A stretch of DNA of 64,000 bases from CAVPTL01 sp963794415 (GTDB taxonomy: Bacteria > Actinomycetota > Thermoleophilia > Gaiellales > JAICJC01), in NCBI GenBank assembly GCA_963794415.1, contig CAWCDI010000002.1, positions 62,001 to 126,000 on the forward strand, written 5' to 3'. The notes under the pieces are model-generated. The model was not told the DNA's origin, searched no databases, and saw only the letters and a list, made by a program, of their open reading frames with translations. A program made the translations under genes and the position numbers. Below are positions 28,484 to 36,942 of this stretch, piece after piece; position 1 is the stretch's first letter, and the number at the start of each line of letters is the position of its first letter.

Positions 28484-28798
28484 ATGAGTGATATGCTCGA
28501 GACGCTCGCGATCCTTGCCTTCTTCGGCGCCGCCGGGCTGGTGCTCGGCGTCATCGCGGGGCTTCGCCTCGACCGCAGGGCGCGGATGGCGGGCATGCTC
28601 CTCGGACTCGCCGCGGGCATCGCCCTCTCGATCGAGATCGTCCGCGAGGTCTCGGCCAGCGACTCGTCCACCGCGGCGATCGGCCTCATCTTCGTGCCGT
28701 TCCCGCCGGTCTTCAACGCCGCTTCCGGCTACGTTGCCGCCTGGGTCGCGCGCAGCCTGAGGCTTCGACGAAGGGCCACGCTGCCGACAGGTGAATGA
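28484..28798 (+). CDS. Small integral membrane protein
   Basis: The 104-residue product has three predicted membrane segments: about 5-27 (TLAILAFFGAAGLVLGVIAGL), 33-50 (MAGMLLGLAAGIALSIEI) and 62-88 (TAAIGLIFVPFPPVF and following), and ends in a basic tail. I do not recognise the family. ATG 28484 is preferred; an upstream ATG at 28436 lies inside the palindromic repeat and would add a hydrophilic stretch unlikely to precede a membrane segment. Its stop TGA (28796-28798) lies in the next copy of the repeat. Confidence 0.6.
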   Translation: MSDMLETLAILAFFGAAGLVLGVIAGLRLDRRARMAGMLLGLAAGIALSIEIVREVSASDSSTAAIGLIFVPFPPVFNAASGYVAAWVARSLRLRRRATLPTGE

Positions 28799-28823
28799 GC
28801 GGTGCCTGGCACCGTTTATTCAC
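28791..28823. repeat. GGTGCCTGGCACC palindrome, copy 6 (two mismatches)
   Basis: 16-nt arms surround T28807 with two mismatches (GAGC on the left against GTTT on the right). It lies between convergent genes and contains both stop codons: TGA 28796-28798 of the membrane protein and the minus-strand TGA at 28820-28822 of the HAD hydrolase. Confidence 0.85.
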
Positions 28824-29491
28824 TGAGCGCCGGCCGCCAGCAGGCCCGGCACGTCGGTGAACGGCACCCCGCCGGCCGTCCGCACGTGGATCGCCGGGAT
28901 GCCCACCGCCCGCGCTCCCGCGGCGTCCGCATTCGGGTTGTCGCCCACCATCCAGACCACGCGGGGGTCGCCTGCCGCCTCGCGCGCCAGCGCGAACGCC
29001 TGCGGGTGCGGCTTCTCGTAGCCCATCGATGCCGACGTCAGCACCGCGTCGAACCGGTCATACACGCCCAGCCCGCGCATGATCGCCGGCAGCTCGGGCA
29101 CGTGGTTCGAGAGCACCACGTGCTTCCAGCCGTCGGCCGTGAGCTGGTCGAGCACCGGCAGCGTGTCGTCGAAGAGGTGCCAGCTCACCGTGTGGTCGAT
29201 GAACTGCGCCCGTGTGCGCGCCGCCAGCCACGCGGCCCGCTCGTCGTCGTGCCCGACCCCGGCAAACGCTCGCGCGAGCATCGCCTCCATCGGCTCCCAC
29301 CACACGTCGGCGTCGGTCACCTCCGGATGGGCCAGATCCTCGGCGTCCCACGGAAACCCGTTGTGGATCAGCGGGGAGAGCGTCTCCATCTCGACCTCGT
29401 GGCCCGCGTGGTGCTCGTCCAGCACCTGGATCATCGCGCCACGCCAGTTGCCCTCGCGGTAGGCAAGCGTGCCGTCGAAATCCCAGATCAC
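28820..29491 (-). CDS. HAD-superfamily hydrolase
   Basis: The 223-residue protein has all four HAD motifs: DFDGTL with the Asp nucleophile at the very N-terminus, VVLSN in motif II, the Lys of GYEKPHP in motif III and VGDNPNADAAGA in motif IV. A helical cap lies between motifs I and II (about 20-90), as in phosphoglycolate phosphatase-like or haloacid dehalogenase-like enzymes. The substrate cannot be told; small phosphorylated metabolites are usual. The start is GTG 29491, 12 nt after the stop of the glycosyltransferase gene, with which it probably forms an operon. Confidence 0.85.
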   Translation of the reverse strand: MIWDFDGTLAYREGNWRGAMIQVLDEHHAGHEVEMETLSPLIHNGFPWDAEDLAHPEVTDADVWWEPMEAMLARAFAGVGHDDERAAWLAARTRAQFIDHTVSWHLFDDTLPVLDQLTADGWKHVVLSNHVPELPAIMRGLGVYDRFDAVLTSASMGYEKPHPQAFALAREAAGDPRVVWMVGDNPNADAAGARAVGIPAIHVRTAGGVPFTDVPGLLAAGAQ

Positions 29492-29502
29492 TGCCCGGTC
29501 GG

Positions 29503-30537
29503 CTACGAGCGTGCCTCGCTCACCAGCTTGAGATACGCAGACTCGTAGTCGGACACCATGCGCGCCGCCGAGAACCGCTCGCGGGCATCGTGTGCGACGT
29601 CGGCGCGGTCGAGCCCCACCACCTCGTCGAACCGCTCGACGAGGCCATCGATGTCGTCGCAGACGATGCCGCTGCGCCCGTCGCGCACCACCTCGGGCAC
29701 CGCTCCCAGGCCGATCGCCGCCACCGGCGTGCCGCAGGCCATCGACTCGATCATGACCAGGCCGAACGGCTCGGGCCACTGGATGGGAAAGAGCGTCACC
29801 ATCGCGCGCTGGAGCAGCTCGACCTTCTCGTCGTGCGACACCTCGCCGAGGTACTCGATGTTGCCGTCGAGGTGCGGGCGCACCGCCGCCTCGAAGTGCT
29901 CGCGCTCCTCCACGTCGTGGATCTTGCCGGCGAGCTTCAGCGGCAGCCCGGTGCGCCGCGCGATCTCGACGGCGTTGTGGGCGCCCTTGTCGGGTGACAT
30001 GCGCCCGATGAAGAGCAGATAGCCGTCGTGGATGCCGCTGTACGGGTAGGACTCCATGTCGATCGCGTTGTGGCACGTCGCGAGCCAGTTGAGGCCGGGC
30101 CGCGGGCTGCGCTGATCCTCGGACAGCGAGATGAGCCGCACGTTGGGCGCGATCATCTTGATCTGCTCGTAGACGAGGCCGGGCTCGCCGGTGAGCGGGC
30201 CGTGGGTGGTGTGGCAGAACGGCGTGGAGATGGTCGCGCCGAGGGCGGCGGCGAGGGGGCCTGAGTGGTCGTTGACCACGTCGAACTCCTCTGCGCGCTC
30301 AAGGCACGTGAGCGTGTGGTGCAGGTCGGGCAGCGACATCCCGATGCGATACGACGGCGACTCGTCGTAGCTCGTCACCAGGTGGGCCTTCGTGCGGGAG
30401 TCGCCCGCGGCGAAGAGCGTCACGTCGTGGCCGCGATCGACCAGGCCGTCGGCGAGGATCGAGACCACCCACTCGATGCCGCCGTAGCGCACCGGGGGCA
30501 CCGCAAACCATGCGGGTGCGAGCAGCGCGACCTTCAT
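29503..30537 (-). CDS. Glycosyltransferase family 4 protein
   Basis: The 344-residue GT-B enzyme begins with a Rossmann-like domain (MKVALLAPAWFAVPPVRYGGIE with the glycine-rich acceptor loop) and has a C-terminal nucleotide-sugar domain: YLLFIGRMSPDKGAHNAVEIA, KLAGKI, EYLGEVSHDEKVELL, and the EX7E region PEPFGLVMIESMACGTPVAA. It probably transfers a sugar from a nucleotide donor with retention of configuration. The acceptor is unknown. Related proteins commonly work in glycogen, trehalose or cell-envelope glycoconjugate synthesis. It overlaps the upstream hypothetical gene by 4 nt (ATGA), so the two are likely co-expressed with the HAD hydrolase. Confidence 0.85.
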   Translation of the reverse strand: MKVALLAPAWFAVPPVRYGGIEWVVSILADGLVDRGHDVTLFAAGDSRTKAHLVTSYDESPSYRIGMSLPDLHHTLTCLERAEEFDVVNDHSGPLAAALGATISTPFCHTTHGPLTGEPGLVYEQIKMIAPNVRLISLSEDQRSPRPGLNWLATCHNAIDMESYPYSGIHDGYLLFIGRMSPDKGAHNAVEIARRTGLPLKLAGKIHDVEEREHFEAAVRPHLDGNIEYLGEVSHDEKVELLQRAMVTLFPIQWPEPFGLVMIESMACGTPVAAIGLGAVPEVVRDGRSGIVCDDIDGLVERFDEVVGLDRADVAHDARERFSAARMVSDYESAYLKLVSEARS

Positions 30538-31142
30538 GCGCGCTCCGCCTTCGGGATCACGAACCGGTCGGCCGTGTGGGTGTCGGAGAACCGCACGACC
30601 TTCACGTCGAGCAGCCCCGCCCCGCGGCCGGCGGCGCGCACCTCGCCCTCGCTCAGCGGCGCGTCCTTGCCCTTGCGCCGGATCGTCCAGAGGCCGCCGT
30701 CGGGGGCAAGCTCGCGGCGCAGCGCGGGGAGCTCCTCGAGCACTGCCGGGCTCTCGGCCAGCACGAAGAGGTGATCGAGATCGCCGCCGTCCTGCACCAC
30801 CTCCGCCCCGCGCTGATCCAGCTGGGCGCGAAATTTGGCATCGTGGAGGCCCCGGAGCGCCACCCGCTGGCCGGGCTTTACGCCCAGCTTGTCGATGACG
30901 GTCTTCGGATGCAGGATGCGGTCGGCCCAGCGCTCGGCGCGTGCCCCCAGCTCCAGCTGGAGCGGGCCGCCCGGATAGGCGATCTCGAGGGTGCCGCCGG
31001 CGACCTCCGCCGCGGTCACCTCGGCAAAGGGCACCACGACCCGAAAATCACCCCGGAAGCGCACGTCGTCGGTCTCGAGCTGCGCCCTGCCCGCCGAGCT
31101 CACACCGGCGTGTCGGGCAACGCATTCGACCTCCTGACCCAT
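30534..31142 (-). CDS. Conserved hypothetical protein, possibly DUF3052-like
   Basis: The 202-residue soluble protein has no signal peptide. A central segment, HPKTVIDKLGVKPGQRVALRG, resembles the start of DUF3052-type proteins, and two similar half-domains seem to follow (DLDHLFVLAESPAVLEELPALRREL with GGLWTIRRKG). An N-terminal part of about 75 residues appears to be a separate beta-rich domain. The function is unknown. The gene heads a three-gene minus-strand unit with the GT4 enzyme and HAD hydrolase, and diverges from the Gfo/Idh gene at 31184. Confidence 0.6.
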   Translation of the reverse strand: MGQEVECVARHAGVSSAGRAQLETDDVRFRGDFRVVVPFAEVTAAEVAGGTLEIAYPGGPLQLELGARAERWADRILHPKTVIDKLGVKPGQRVALRGLHDAKFRAQLDQRGAEVVQDGGDLDHLFVLAESPAVLEELPALRRELAPDGGLWTIRRKGKDAPLSEGEVRAAGRGAGLLDVKVVRFSDTHTADRFVIPKAERA

Positions 31143-31183
31143 ACCCGCAGTCTACGCGCCTCCAGCCCGTATGCTGCGCGGCG

Positions 31184-32281
31184 ATGGATGCTTCGCGAAT
31201 GCTGCGGATGGGGCTGGTTGGTGCCGGTCTCGTCGCGCAGGCAGACCACGCCTACTACCTGTGGGAGGAGCGCGAGCTGTTCGACTTCGTGGCCATCGCC
31301 GCGCCGTCGGTTGCCGCGCGCGACGCGCTGGGGGAGCGCTACGACGTGCCAGAGCTCCGCGACGACATCCACGGGCTGCTGGATCTGGGCCTTGACGGCA
31401 TCGTGATCGCCGCCCCCGATGCGGTGCACGCCGACATCGCCCTGGCCGCGCTGGATGCCGGCATCCACGTGCTCTGCGAGAAGCCGCTGGCACTCACGTT
31501 CGCCGATGCCACACGGATTGGCGAGCGTGGAGAGGCGGCCGGGCTGGTGGTGCAGGTCGGGACGATGAAGCGCTTCGATCCGGCCTACGAAGGCATGCTC
31601 GAGCTGCTGCCAGCGCGCGCAGAGGACGTGCGCACCATCTCGATCGAGGTGCACGATCCCGGCTCCGCGCCGTTCATCGATCACCTGCCGTGGGCCGAGA
31701 GCGGCGATCGCGATCCTGCCGAGCTTCGGGCGCGCACGGCCGCCGCCGCTGCAGATGCCGCCGGCCGGGAGGTGTCGGTGTCGGACGTCGAGCTCCACGC
31801 CTTCGGCGGGTTCGTTGGCTCGCTCGTCCACAACCTCAACCAGGTCGATGGGATCTGCGAGTTCTACGGCGCCTCCGCGCCCGAGCTCCTCTCCTCCGCG
31901 ACCTGGGACGGGGGCAGCGCTGTCGAGCTCGGCGCCCTCCTGCCGTGGGGCGGGCGGGCGCGGCTCGCCCACATCCGGCTGCCGGGCGTCTCGGACTACC
32001 GCGAGCGGGTGACCGTCTACTGCACCGATCGCGTGCTCGAGCTGGAGTTCCCATCGCCGTACCTGCGCCACCAACCCACGCGGCTCACCGTCCGCAGCGG
32101 GAACGGCCCGAAGCTCGAGCAGACCGAGCGGCGAGTCTCATATGAGGAGTCGTTCCGCACCGAGCTGCAGGCATTCCACGCGGCCGTCACCGCGGGCGCA
32201 CCGGCGCGCTGCACCGCCCGCGAGGCGGCGGCAGACGTCGATCTGCTCACGCGGGCGTTTGCGATGGCGATCGGCGCGTGA
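31184..32281 (+). CDS. Gfo/Idh/MocA-family NAD(P)-dependent oxidoreductase
   Basis: The 365-residue protein has the N-terminal Rossmann domain (GLVGAGLVAQADHAYYL) and the family signature CEKPLALTFADA around residue 100, whose Lys-Pro pair contacts the nicotinamide and substrate. The C-terminal alpha/beta domain includes HAFGGFVGSLVHNLNQVDGI, an unusual version of the substrate-binding GxxxDxxxH stretch. Such enzymes oxidise or reduce sugars and inositols, and the substrate here is not known. ATG 31184 is chosen because it directly precedes the Rossmann strand. It overlaps the next oxidoreductase gene by 4 nt. Confidence 0.85.
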   Translation: MDASRMLRMGLVGAGLVAQADHAYYLWEERELFDFVAIAAPSVAARDALGERYDVPELRDDIHGLLDLGLDGIVIAAPDAVHADIALAALDAGIHVLCEKPLALTFADATRIGERGEAAGLVVQVGTMKRFDPAYEGMLELLPARAEDVRTISIEVHDPGSAPFIDHLPWAESGDRDPAELRARTAAAAADAAGREVSVSDVELHAFGGFVGSLVHNLNQVDGICEFYGASAPELLSSATWDGGSAVELGALLPWGGRARLAHIRLPGVSDYRERVTVYCTDRVLELEFPSPYLRHQPTRLTVRSGNGPKLEQTERRVSYEESFRTELQAFHAAVTAGAPARCTAREAAADVDLLTRAFAMAIGA

Positions 32282-33231
32282 CGATGCGGCTGGCGATCGT
32301 GGGAGCGGGCCGCATGGGCAGAAAGCACATCGCGGCAGCCGAGACGGCCGGGATCGAGATCTGCGCGGTGGTGGATCCGATGTCGCCAGACGCGACGCAT
32401 ACCAGCATCGCCGGCATCGCCCAAACCGGGGCGACCGCCGCGGTGATGGCGGCGCCCACGCCCCAGCACGTCGAGCTGGTGACAGCCCTCGTCGACCTCG
32501 GCCTCGACGTGCTGACCGAAAAGCCCGTCGGGCTCGATCCCGACGCGCTGCCGGCGCTCGCCGAGCATGCGACGCAGCGCGGCCGGGTGGTCGCGGTGGG
32601 GTTCTGGCGGCGCAGCGCGTGGCCGTATCTCGAGGCGCTTCGGCTCATCCAGGCGGGTGCCATCGGCCGGCCCGTGCTGGTGCGCGGCGCACACTGGAAC
32701 GCGGTGGCCCCACCGATCGAGTTCTGCGATGTGTCGGTCTCCGGCGGGATCGAGGTGGACTGCGGCGTGCACGAGTTCGACGTCGCGCGGCTCCTGCTGG
32801 GGGGCGAGATCCAGACGGTGACCGGCTACGGCGCGTCGCCGAGCGCGCTGGATCCGGTGGGCGACGTCGAGACCGCGGCCGGCGTCGCACGGCTCTCGAA
32901 CGGGACGGTCACCACCCTCGACCTCACACGCACCGCGGGCTATGCCAACGATGTACGCACGGAGGTGGTGGGCGATGCGGGCAGCCTCCAGATCCAGGCC
33001 GACGACCGCGGCTACGTGAAGCTCGGTGACGCGGCCGGGCTGCGCGAGGTGTCGGAGCCGGCGGCGGCAGACGTGCTCACCGATGCGCTGGCGCGTCAGC
33101 TGACGAGCTTCGCCGAGGCCATCGAGGGTGCCGAGCCGCGCGCCACCCTGGCCGACGCCGAGGCGGCGCTGCGGGCCGGCCTCGCAATGCGCGAGTCGCG
33201 CCTCACCGGGCGCCCGGTCACGGTCGGCTGA
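32278..33231 (+). CDS. Gfo/Idh/MocA-family oxidoreductase (inositol 2-dehydrogenase-like)
   Basis: The protein has 317 residues (GTG 32278 in a GTGA overlap; ATG 32284 is a close alternative). The N-terminal LAIVGAGRMGRKHIAAA binds the dinucleotide, and TEKPVGLDPDAL is the catalytic Lys-Pro signature. The substrate-site stretch SGGIEVDCGVHEFDVARLLLG matches inositol 2-dehydrogenase and related sugar dehydrogenases (DxxxHxxD pattern). It is paired with a second, dissimilar family member, and the two may work successively on one polyol or sugar. This substrate assignment is inference. Confidence 0.85.
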   Translation: MTMRLAIVGAGRMGRKHIAAAETAGIEICAVVDPMSPDATHTSIAGIAQTGATAAVMAAPTPQHVELVTALVDLGLDVLTEKPVGLDPDALPALAEHATQRGRVVAVGFWRRSAWPYLEALRLIQAGAIGRPVLVRGAHWNAVAPPIEFCDVSVSGGIEVDCGVHEFDVARLLLGGEIQTVTGYGASPSALDPVGDVETAAGVARLSNGTVTTLDLTRTAGYANDVRTEVVGDAGSLQIQADDRGYVKLGDAAGLREVSEPAAADVLTDALARQLTSFAEAIEGAEPRATLADAEAALRAGLAMRESRLTGRPVTVG

Positions 33232-33232
33232 C

Positions 33233-34459
33233 TCAGAACTCCTGAGGGCACCACGGCGGGACGGCGGACGCGAAGATCGCATCCGCGCGACGGGCAGCCC
33301 CCGGCACGAGCTCACGGATGCGGCCGGCCGCCACGAGCACCGACGGCCGCGCGCCCGCCATGAACACCGCGCCCAGATCGTTCGACGAGAGCTCGAGCTC
33401 GGCGGGGAGCGAGGTACGCTCGGCCACACCGCCCTCCAGATGCCATCGGCCGCTGTTCTCCGGGCAGGCCCGGTCGGTGAGCTCGAACACGAGTGCGCGA
33501 TCGTCCTCATACCCGCGCGCGGCGAGGCCGGCGGCGACGTCGATCAGCCGCAGCAGCATGCCGTCGTGGAGCTTCGGGCGCAGCCGCCGGGGCTCGGTCA
33601 CCATCCACTCAAGCGGGGTGCCGACGGGGAGCCCGGGCTCGCTGACGTTCACCCGCGTGGTCAGGTCGATGGACGTCAGAAACCGCCAGAGCTCGCGCGC
33701 GGCATCCGGGGTGAGCGCCATCGCCTCGCGCACCCACACGATGCCGTCGGGGATGTTGTCGGGCCAGCGCTGCTCCATGCGGTAGAGCGCGTAGGCCTCG
33801 TCGCGCCCGTCGATCTCGACGACGACGCAGTAGAGCGGGCCGCGATCACCCTTCGGCTCGCCGGGGTCGCGGGCGCGGAAGGCCTCGAACCAGTCCTGGT
33901 CGCGCTCGAACATGCCGGGCGTGACGTCTCGGAGCCGGTCGTGGATGGCCGAGGTGCGCGGGAAGCATGTCGCCGTGTCAATGCGGTGGACGCGCACCTC
34001 GCCGGCCGTCTCCCCCAGGAGCGTGACCGACGAGTCGGCATCGATGATGAGCTCGGTGGTCGCGATCCCGTAGCCGCTCGACCAGTAGATGGCCGCCTCG
34101 GATGCCCAGAGCGCGGCGATCGCCTCGCCATGCTCACGCGCGTCGGCAAACATCCGCTGCATCATCGCGGTCATGATCCCGCGCCGCCGATGCGTGGGCG
34201 AGACGCCGACGAGCGTGACGCCTGCGACGGGCGCCACCTTGCCGCCGGGCATCGTCATGCGAAGCGGAAACGCGCCGGAGGTGCCCACAGGCTGGCCGTC
34301 CTCCCACGCCCACACGCAGCGATCCGCGTCGAGGATCGACACGTCGTGGTCCATGTGCGGCTCGTTGGCAGCCTCGTGAAACCAGCTGTCGGAGGCGCGC
34401 ATGAAATCGGGCAGCTCTGCGGTTGTGAGTGTGCGTAGAACGATCACGGCGGGATGCAC
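33233..34459 (-). CDS. Eis-like GNAT N-acetyltransferase
   Basis: The 408-residue protein has the three-part layout of the Eis family: N-terminal GNAT domain with the acetyl-CoA loop VGVSPTHRRRGIMTAMM, a second GNAT-like middle domain, and a C-terminal SCP2-like domain (from about 300). The Tyr of IYWSSGYGIA matches the proposed general acid of Eis, and the chain ends in Phe, whose terminal carboxylate serves as base in Eis. Eis enzymes acetylate amines, including aminoglycosides and lysines; the natural substrate here is unknown. It is convergent with the oxidoreductase pair, with a single base between stops. Confidence 0.8.
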   Translation of the reverse strand: MHPAVIVLRTLTTAELPDFMRASDSWFHEAANEPHMDHDVSILDADRCVWAWEDGQPVGTSGAFPLRMTMPGGKVAPVAGVTLVGVSPTHRRRGIMTAMMQRMFADAREHGEAIAALWASEAAIYWSSGYGIATTELIIDADSSVTLLGETAGEVRVHRIDTATCFPRTSAIHDRLRDVTPGMFERDQDWFEAFRARDPGEPKGDRGPLYCVVVEIDGRDEAYALYRMEQRWPDNIPDGIVWVREAMALTPDAARELWRFLTSIDLTTRVNVSEPGLPVGTPLEWMVTEPRRLRPKLHDGMLLRLIDVAAGLAARGYEDDRALVFELTDRACPENSGRWHLEGGVAERTSLPAELELSSNDLGAVFMAGARPSVLVAAGRIRELVPGAARRADAIFASAVPPWCPQEF

Positions 34460-34692
34460 CCTACCAGCCTGCAGGAACCGCCCCTACAATGTGTAGACGG
34501 TGAGCGTGTCGGTGCTCTTCTTGAACGTTATGCCTCCGTTATGCCCACTCAGACGGGACGCCCTCTACCAGACGGCCCCTTCACCAGGCAGGCACCGATT
34601 TCGGCGCAGCCACCGACCGCCGAATATCGCTAACAACATGCATCTACACGCCGACGAGCCTCCTACGTCCGCACGTTTACAACGAGCCGATA
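34460..34692. other. Intergenic region, less GC-rich than surroundings
   Basis: No gene, hairpin or clear promoter is visible. Base composition becomes more AT-rich than the flanking genes from about 34500 and stays so to about 35080, with short homopolymers uncommon elsewhere in the window. It may be a remnant of transferred or decaying DNA. Confidence 0.3.
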
Positions 34693-35091
34693 GTGAGCAT
34701 CCAGCGCCAGATCAAATACCCAAGAGCTCAGGCAATTGTCGTGTCAGCCTTGACGTTGTTATTTGTAGGCGTGACGATGTTCGGGCTGATCGTTGGTAGC
34801 AATGGCATTCGGGGAGCGACCGTGGCCTCCGTCGCGGTTGGGGCGTTCCTGGTTTACGCAACGATCGTGAAACCTTCGACGTTGGGTTTTACGCTCCCCG
34901 GTTGGTCGACGGTCGCGATATATGGCGCAATGGCGATCGCGATCGTGGCAGCGCGAAGGGACGAGCAATATGTCGTTGCCGGATTTTGTGCCGAGGGCGT
35001 TAGGTACATTTGCAGGCCTCAATATGGCTCGCGGACAGGTCGAATTTTGGGCGCGATTACGCGCGGGAATCTCGACCCGGGATCGAGGTGA
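34693..35091 (+). CDS. Possible small membrane protein of atypical composition
   Basis: A 132-residue frame starts at GTG 34693. Its first 85 residues contain three hydrophobic segments (AIVVSALTLLFVGVTMFGLIVG, ATVASVAVGAFLVYATIV, TVAIYGAMAIAIVA) as expected for a membrane protein, while the last 45 residues are polar and unlike a continuation. Codon choice is less GC-rich than in neighbours, and no ribosome site is seen. It may be a recently acquired gene or a fragment whose 3' part has been replaced. I do not recognise it. Confidence 0.4.
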   Translation: MSIQRQIKYPRAQAIVVSALTLLFVGVTMFGLIVGSNGIRGATVASVAVGAFLVYATIVKPSTLGFTLPGWSTVAIYGAMAIAIVAARRDEQYVVAGFCAEGVRYICRPQYGSRTGRILGAITRGNLDPGSR

Positions 35092-35104
35092 CGATGGACG
35101 TAGG

Positions 35105-35929
35105 TCACCCTGACCGCTTGAGCCTCCCATGCCGCTTCGCGTACTGCTCACCGCGGTTGAAGATGAAGAGCCCCAGCGGGATCGAGAGGGCTCCGATGAG
35201 GATCAGCGGCCACAGGTCGCCCCAGAGCTGCGTCACGCTCTGGCCGCCCAGAATCGCGTGACGACAGCCGCGCAGCGTGTACGTCGCCGGCGAGATGGTG
35301 GCGAGCCACTGCATCCACTGCGGGAGCACGGTCACCGGGTAGTAGACGCCGGAGACCACCAGCAGCATGCCCTGGGCGATGAAGCCCAGCTGCGTGCCCT
35401 TCTCGGGCGAGATCAGCGGCAGCACGGCGGTCATCATGCCGATGCCCACGAACGAGATCGATGAGAACGCAAGGATCACGACCGCCGCGGCGAAGTTCGC
35501 GTTGCCGTAGTGCACGCCCAGCATGTAGCTGACCACGACGAACAGCAGGATTGTCCGAAGCGTGCCGTAGACCACCGCGAACGCCCCCATCCCCAGCAGG
35601 TGCGCAGGGCGCGAGAGCGGCGCCATGAACGTGTACTCGATGGTGCCCTCCCACCGCTCCCACGCCACGGTCTCGGTCACGATCTCGAACACCAGGCCGA
35701 GGTATGACCAGAGCACCGCGCCGATGAGCAGCACGATCTCGGTGTCGTTCACGTTGATGTGCCCGCCGGCCGCGTCCACGCCCTTGGCGATGAACACGAT
35801 CGTGAGCGTGTTGGCGATCGTGTAGAGGAACCACGCGAGCTCCCACCAGGCAAAGCGCCTGATGAGATACGTGTTTCGCTCGACGATCCCCGCGAAGCCG
35901 ATCGCCTCGCGCCGCATTCCCTCGATCAT
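35105..35929 (-). CDS. ABC-2 type transporter permease
   Basis: The 274-residue membrane protein has about six hydrophobic segments in the ABC-2 pattern (an amphipathic N-terminal stretch, then WELAWFLYTIANTLTIVF, VLLIGAVLWSYLGLVFE, LRTILLFVVVSYMLGV, VVILAFSSISFVGIGMM, GMLLVVSGVYYPVTVLP, WPLILIGALSIPLGLFIF). It forms the channel of an exporter with the ATPase encoded just upstream. Start and ATPase stop overlap by 4 nt (ATGA 35926-35929). The substrate is unknown; related systems export drugs, lipids or polysaccharides. Confidence 0.85.
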   Translation of the reverse strand: MIEGMRREAIGFAGIVERNTYLIRRFAWWELAWFLYTIANTLTIVFIAKGVDAAGGHINVNDTEIVLLIGAVLWSYLGLVFEIVTETVAWERWEGTIEYTFMAPLSRPAHLLGMGAFAVVYGTLRTILLFVVVSYMLGVHYGNANFAAAVVILAFSSISFVGIGMMTAVLPLISPEKGTQLGFIAQGMLLVVSGVYYPVTVLPQWMQWLATISPATYTLRGCRHAILGGQSVTQLWGDLWPLILIGALSIPLGLFIFNRGEQYAKRHGRLKRSG

Positions 35930-36756
35930 CCTGCCCTCACCTCCTCCACCCGGTCGTTCTCGTCGCCGTCCTCGTCGGAGAACTCCCGCCCGGTTGCCTC
36001 CATGAACGCGCCCTCGAGCGACTCGGCGCCGTACTGCGCCACCACGCGCTCGGGCGTGTCGAGGCAGAGCAGCCGGCCGTCGTAGAGGATGCCGACGCGG
36101 TCGGCCATGGCGGCCGCCTCGTCCATGTCGTGGGTACAGAGCAGAATGGTCACGTCGCTGGTCGCGCGGATCGACTCCACGAACGCCCGCACCTCGCGCT
36201 TGGAGCGCGGATCGAGGCCGGTGGTGGGCTCGTCGAGCAGCAGGAGGAGCGGCGAGGTGAGAAGCGCCCGCGCCAGAGCGATCTTCTGCTGCATGCCGCG
36301 CGAGAGATCCTCCATCGGCTCGCCCGCGCGCTTTGCAGGAAACCCCACGCGGTCGAGGATCTCGGGCAGCCGCGCACGAGTCTGAGCCGGCGTGAGCCCG
36401 TAGAACCGCGCGGAGTAGCTGAGGTTTTCCATCGGCGACATGCGCTTGAAGAACGACGCCTCCACCGACACGCGGTTGATCATTCGCTGCACCTGCCGGG
36501 GATGCTTGAACACGTCCACGCCGAACACCTCGGCGGTGCCGCCGTCGTGCAGGAGCAGCGTTGAGAGCAGCCGTACGAGCGTTGACTTCCCCGAGCCGTT
36601 CTGGCCGAGGATCGCCACGCACTCGCCTCGCTCGACCGAGAACGACACCCCGTCGAGCGCGGTCGCCCACGTCTTCTTGCCACGGCGGCCAGAGCCGTCG
36701 CGGCGCACGAACTTCTTGGTGAGATCACGTACTTCGAGTGCAGGTGTGGCGGGCAC
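35926..36756 (-). CDS. ABC transporter ATP-binding protein (ABC-2 exporter)
   Basis: The 276-residue ATPase has Walker A GQNGSGKST, signature LSRGMQQK (a variant of LSGGQ typical of this exporter group), Walker B LLLLDEPTTGLD and the switch His in CTHDMDEA. The start is GTG 36756, which has AGGAGG seven bases upstream; an in-frame extension to 36816 lacks a ribosome site and is unlike the family. The C-terminal 50 residues are acidic and variable. It works with the permease encoded downstream. Confidence 0.9.
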   Translation of the reverse strand: MPATPALEVRDLTKKFVRRDGSGRRGKKTWATALDGVSFSVERGECVAILGQNGSGKSTLVRLLSTLLLHDGGTAEVFGVDVFKHPRQVQRMINRVSVEASFFKRMSPMENLSYSARFYGLTPAQTRARLPEILDRVGFPAKRAGEPMEDLSRGMQQKIALARALLTSPLLLLLDEPTTGLDPRSKREVRAFVESIRATSDVTILLCTHDMDEAAAMADRVGILYDGRLLCLDTPERVVAQYGAESLEGAFMEATGREFSDEDGDENDRVEEVRAG

Positions 36757-36942
36757 GAAGCCCCTCCTGAAAGGTGCGGATGAAGCCCGGCTGGGAGCGC
36801 GCAAAGGGCAGCGCATGGCGGGCGACTATTGAGTGTGAGCGGCGGCGCGGCGACGCTGGTGTTCTCGGCGAAGACCAGCGCAGTCGGCAACTCTAGCACC
36901 GGAGGGATTGACGAACCACGAAAGTTGCGCCACGTTTGGTAC

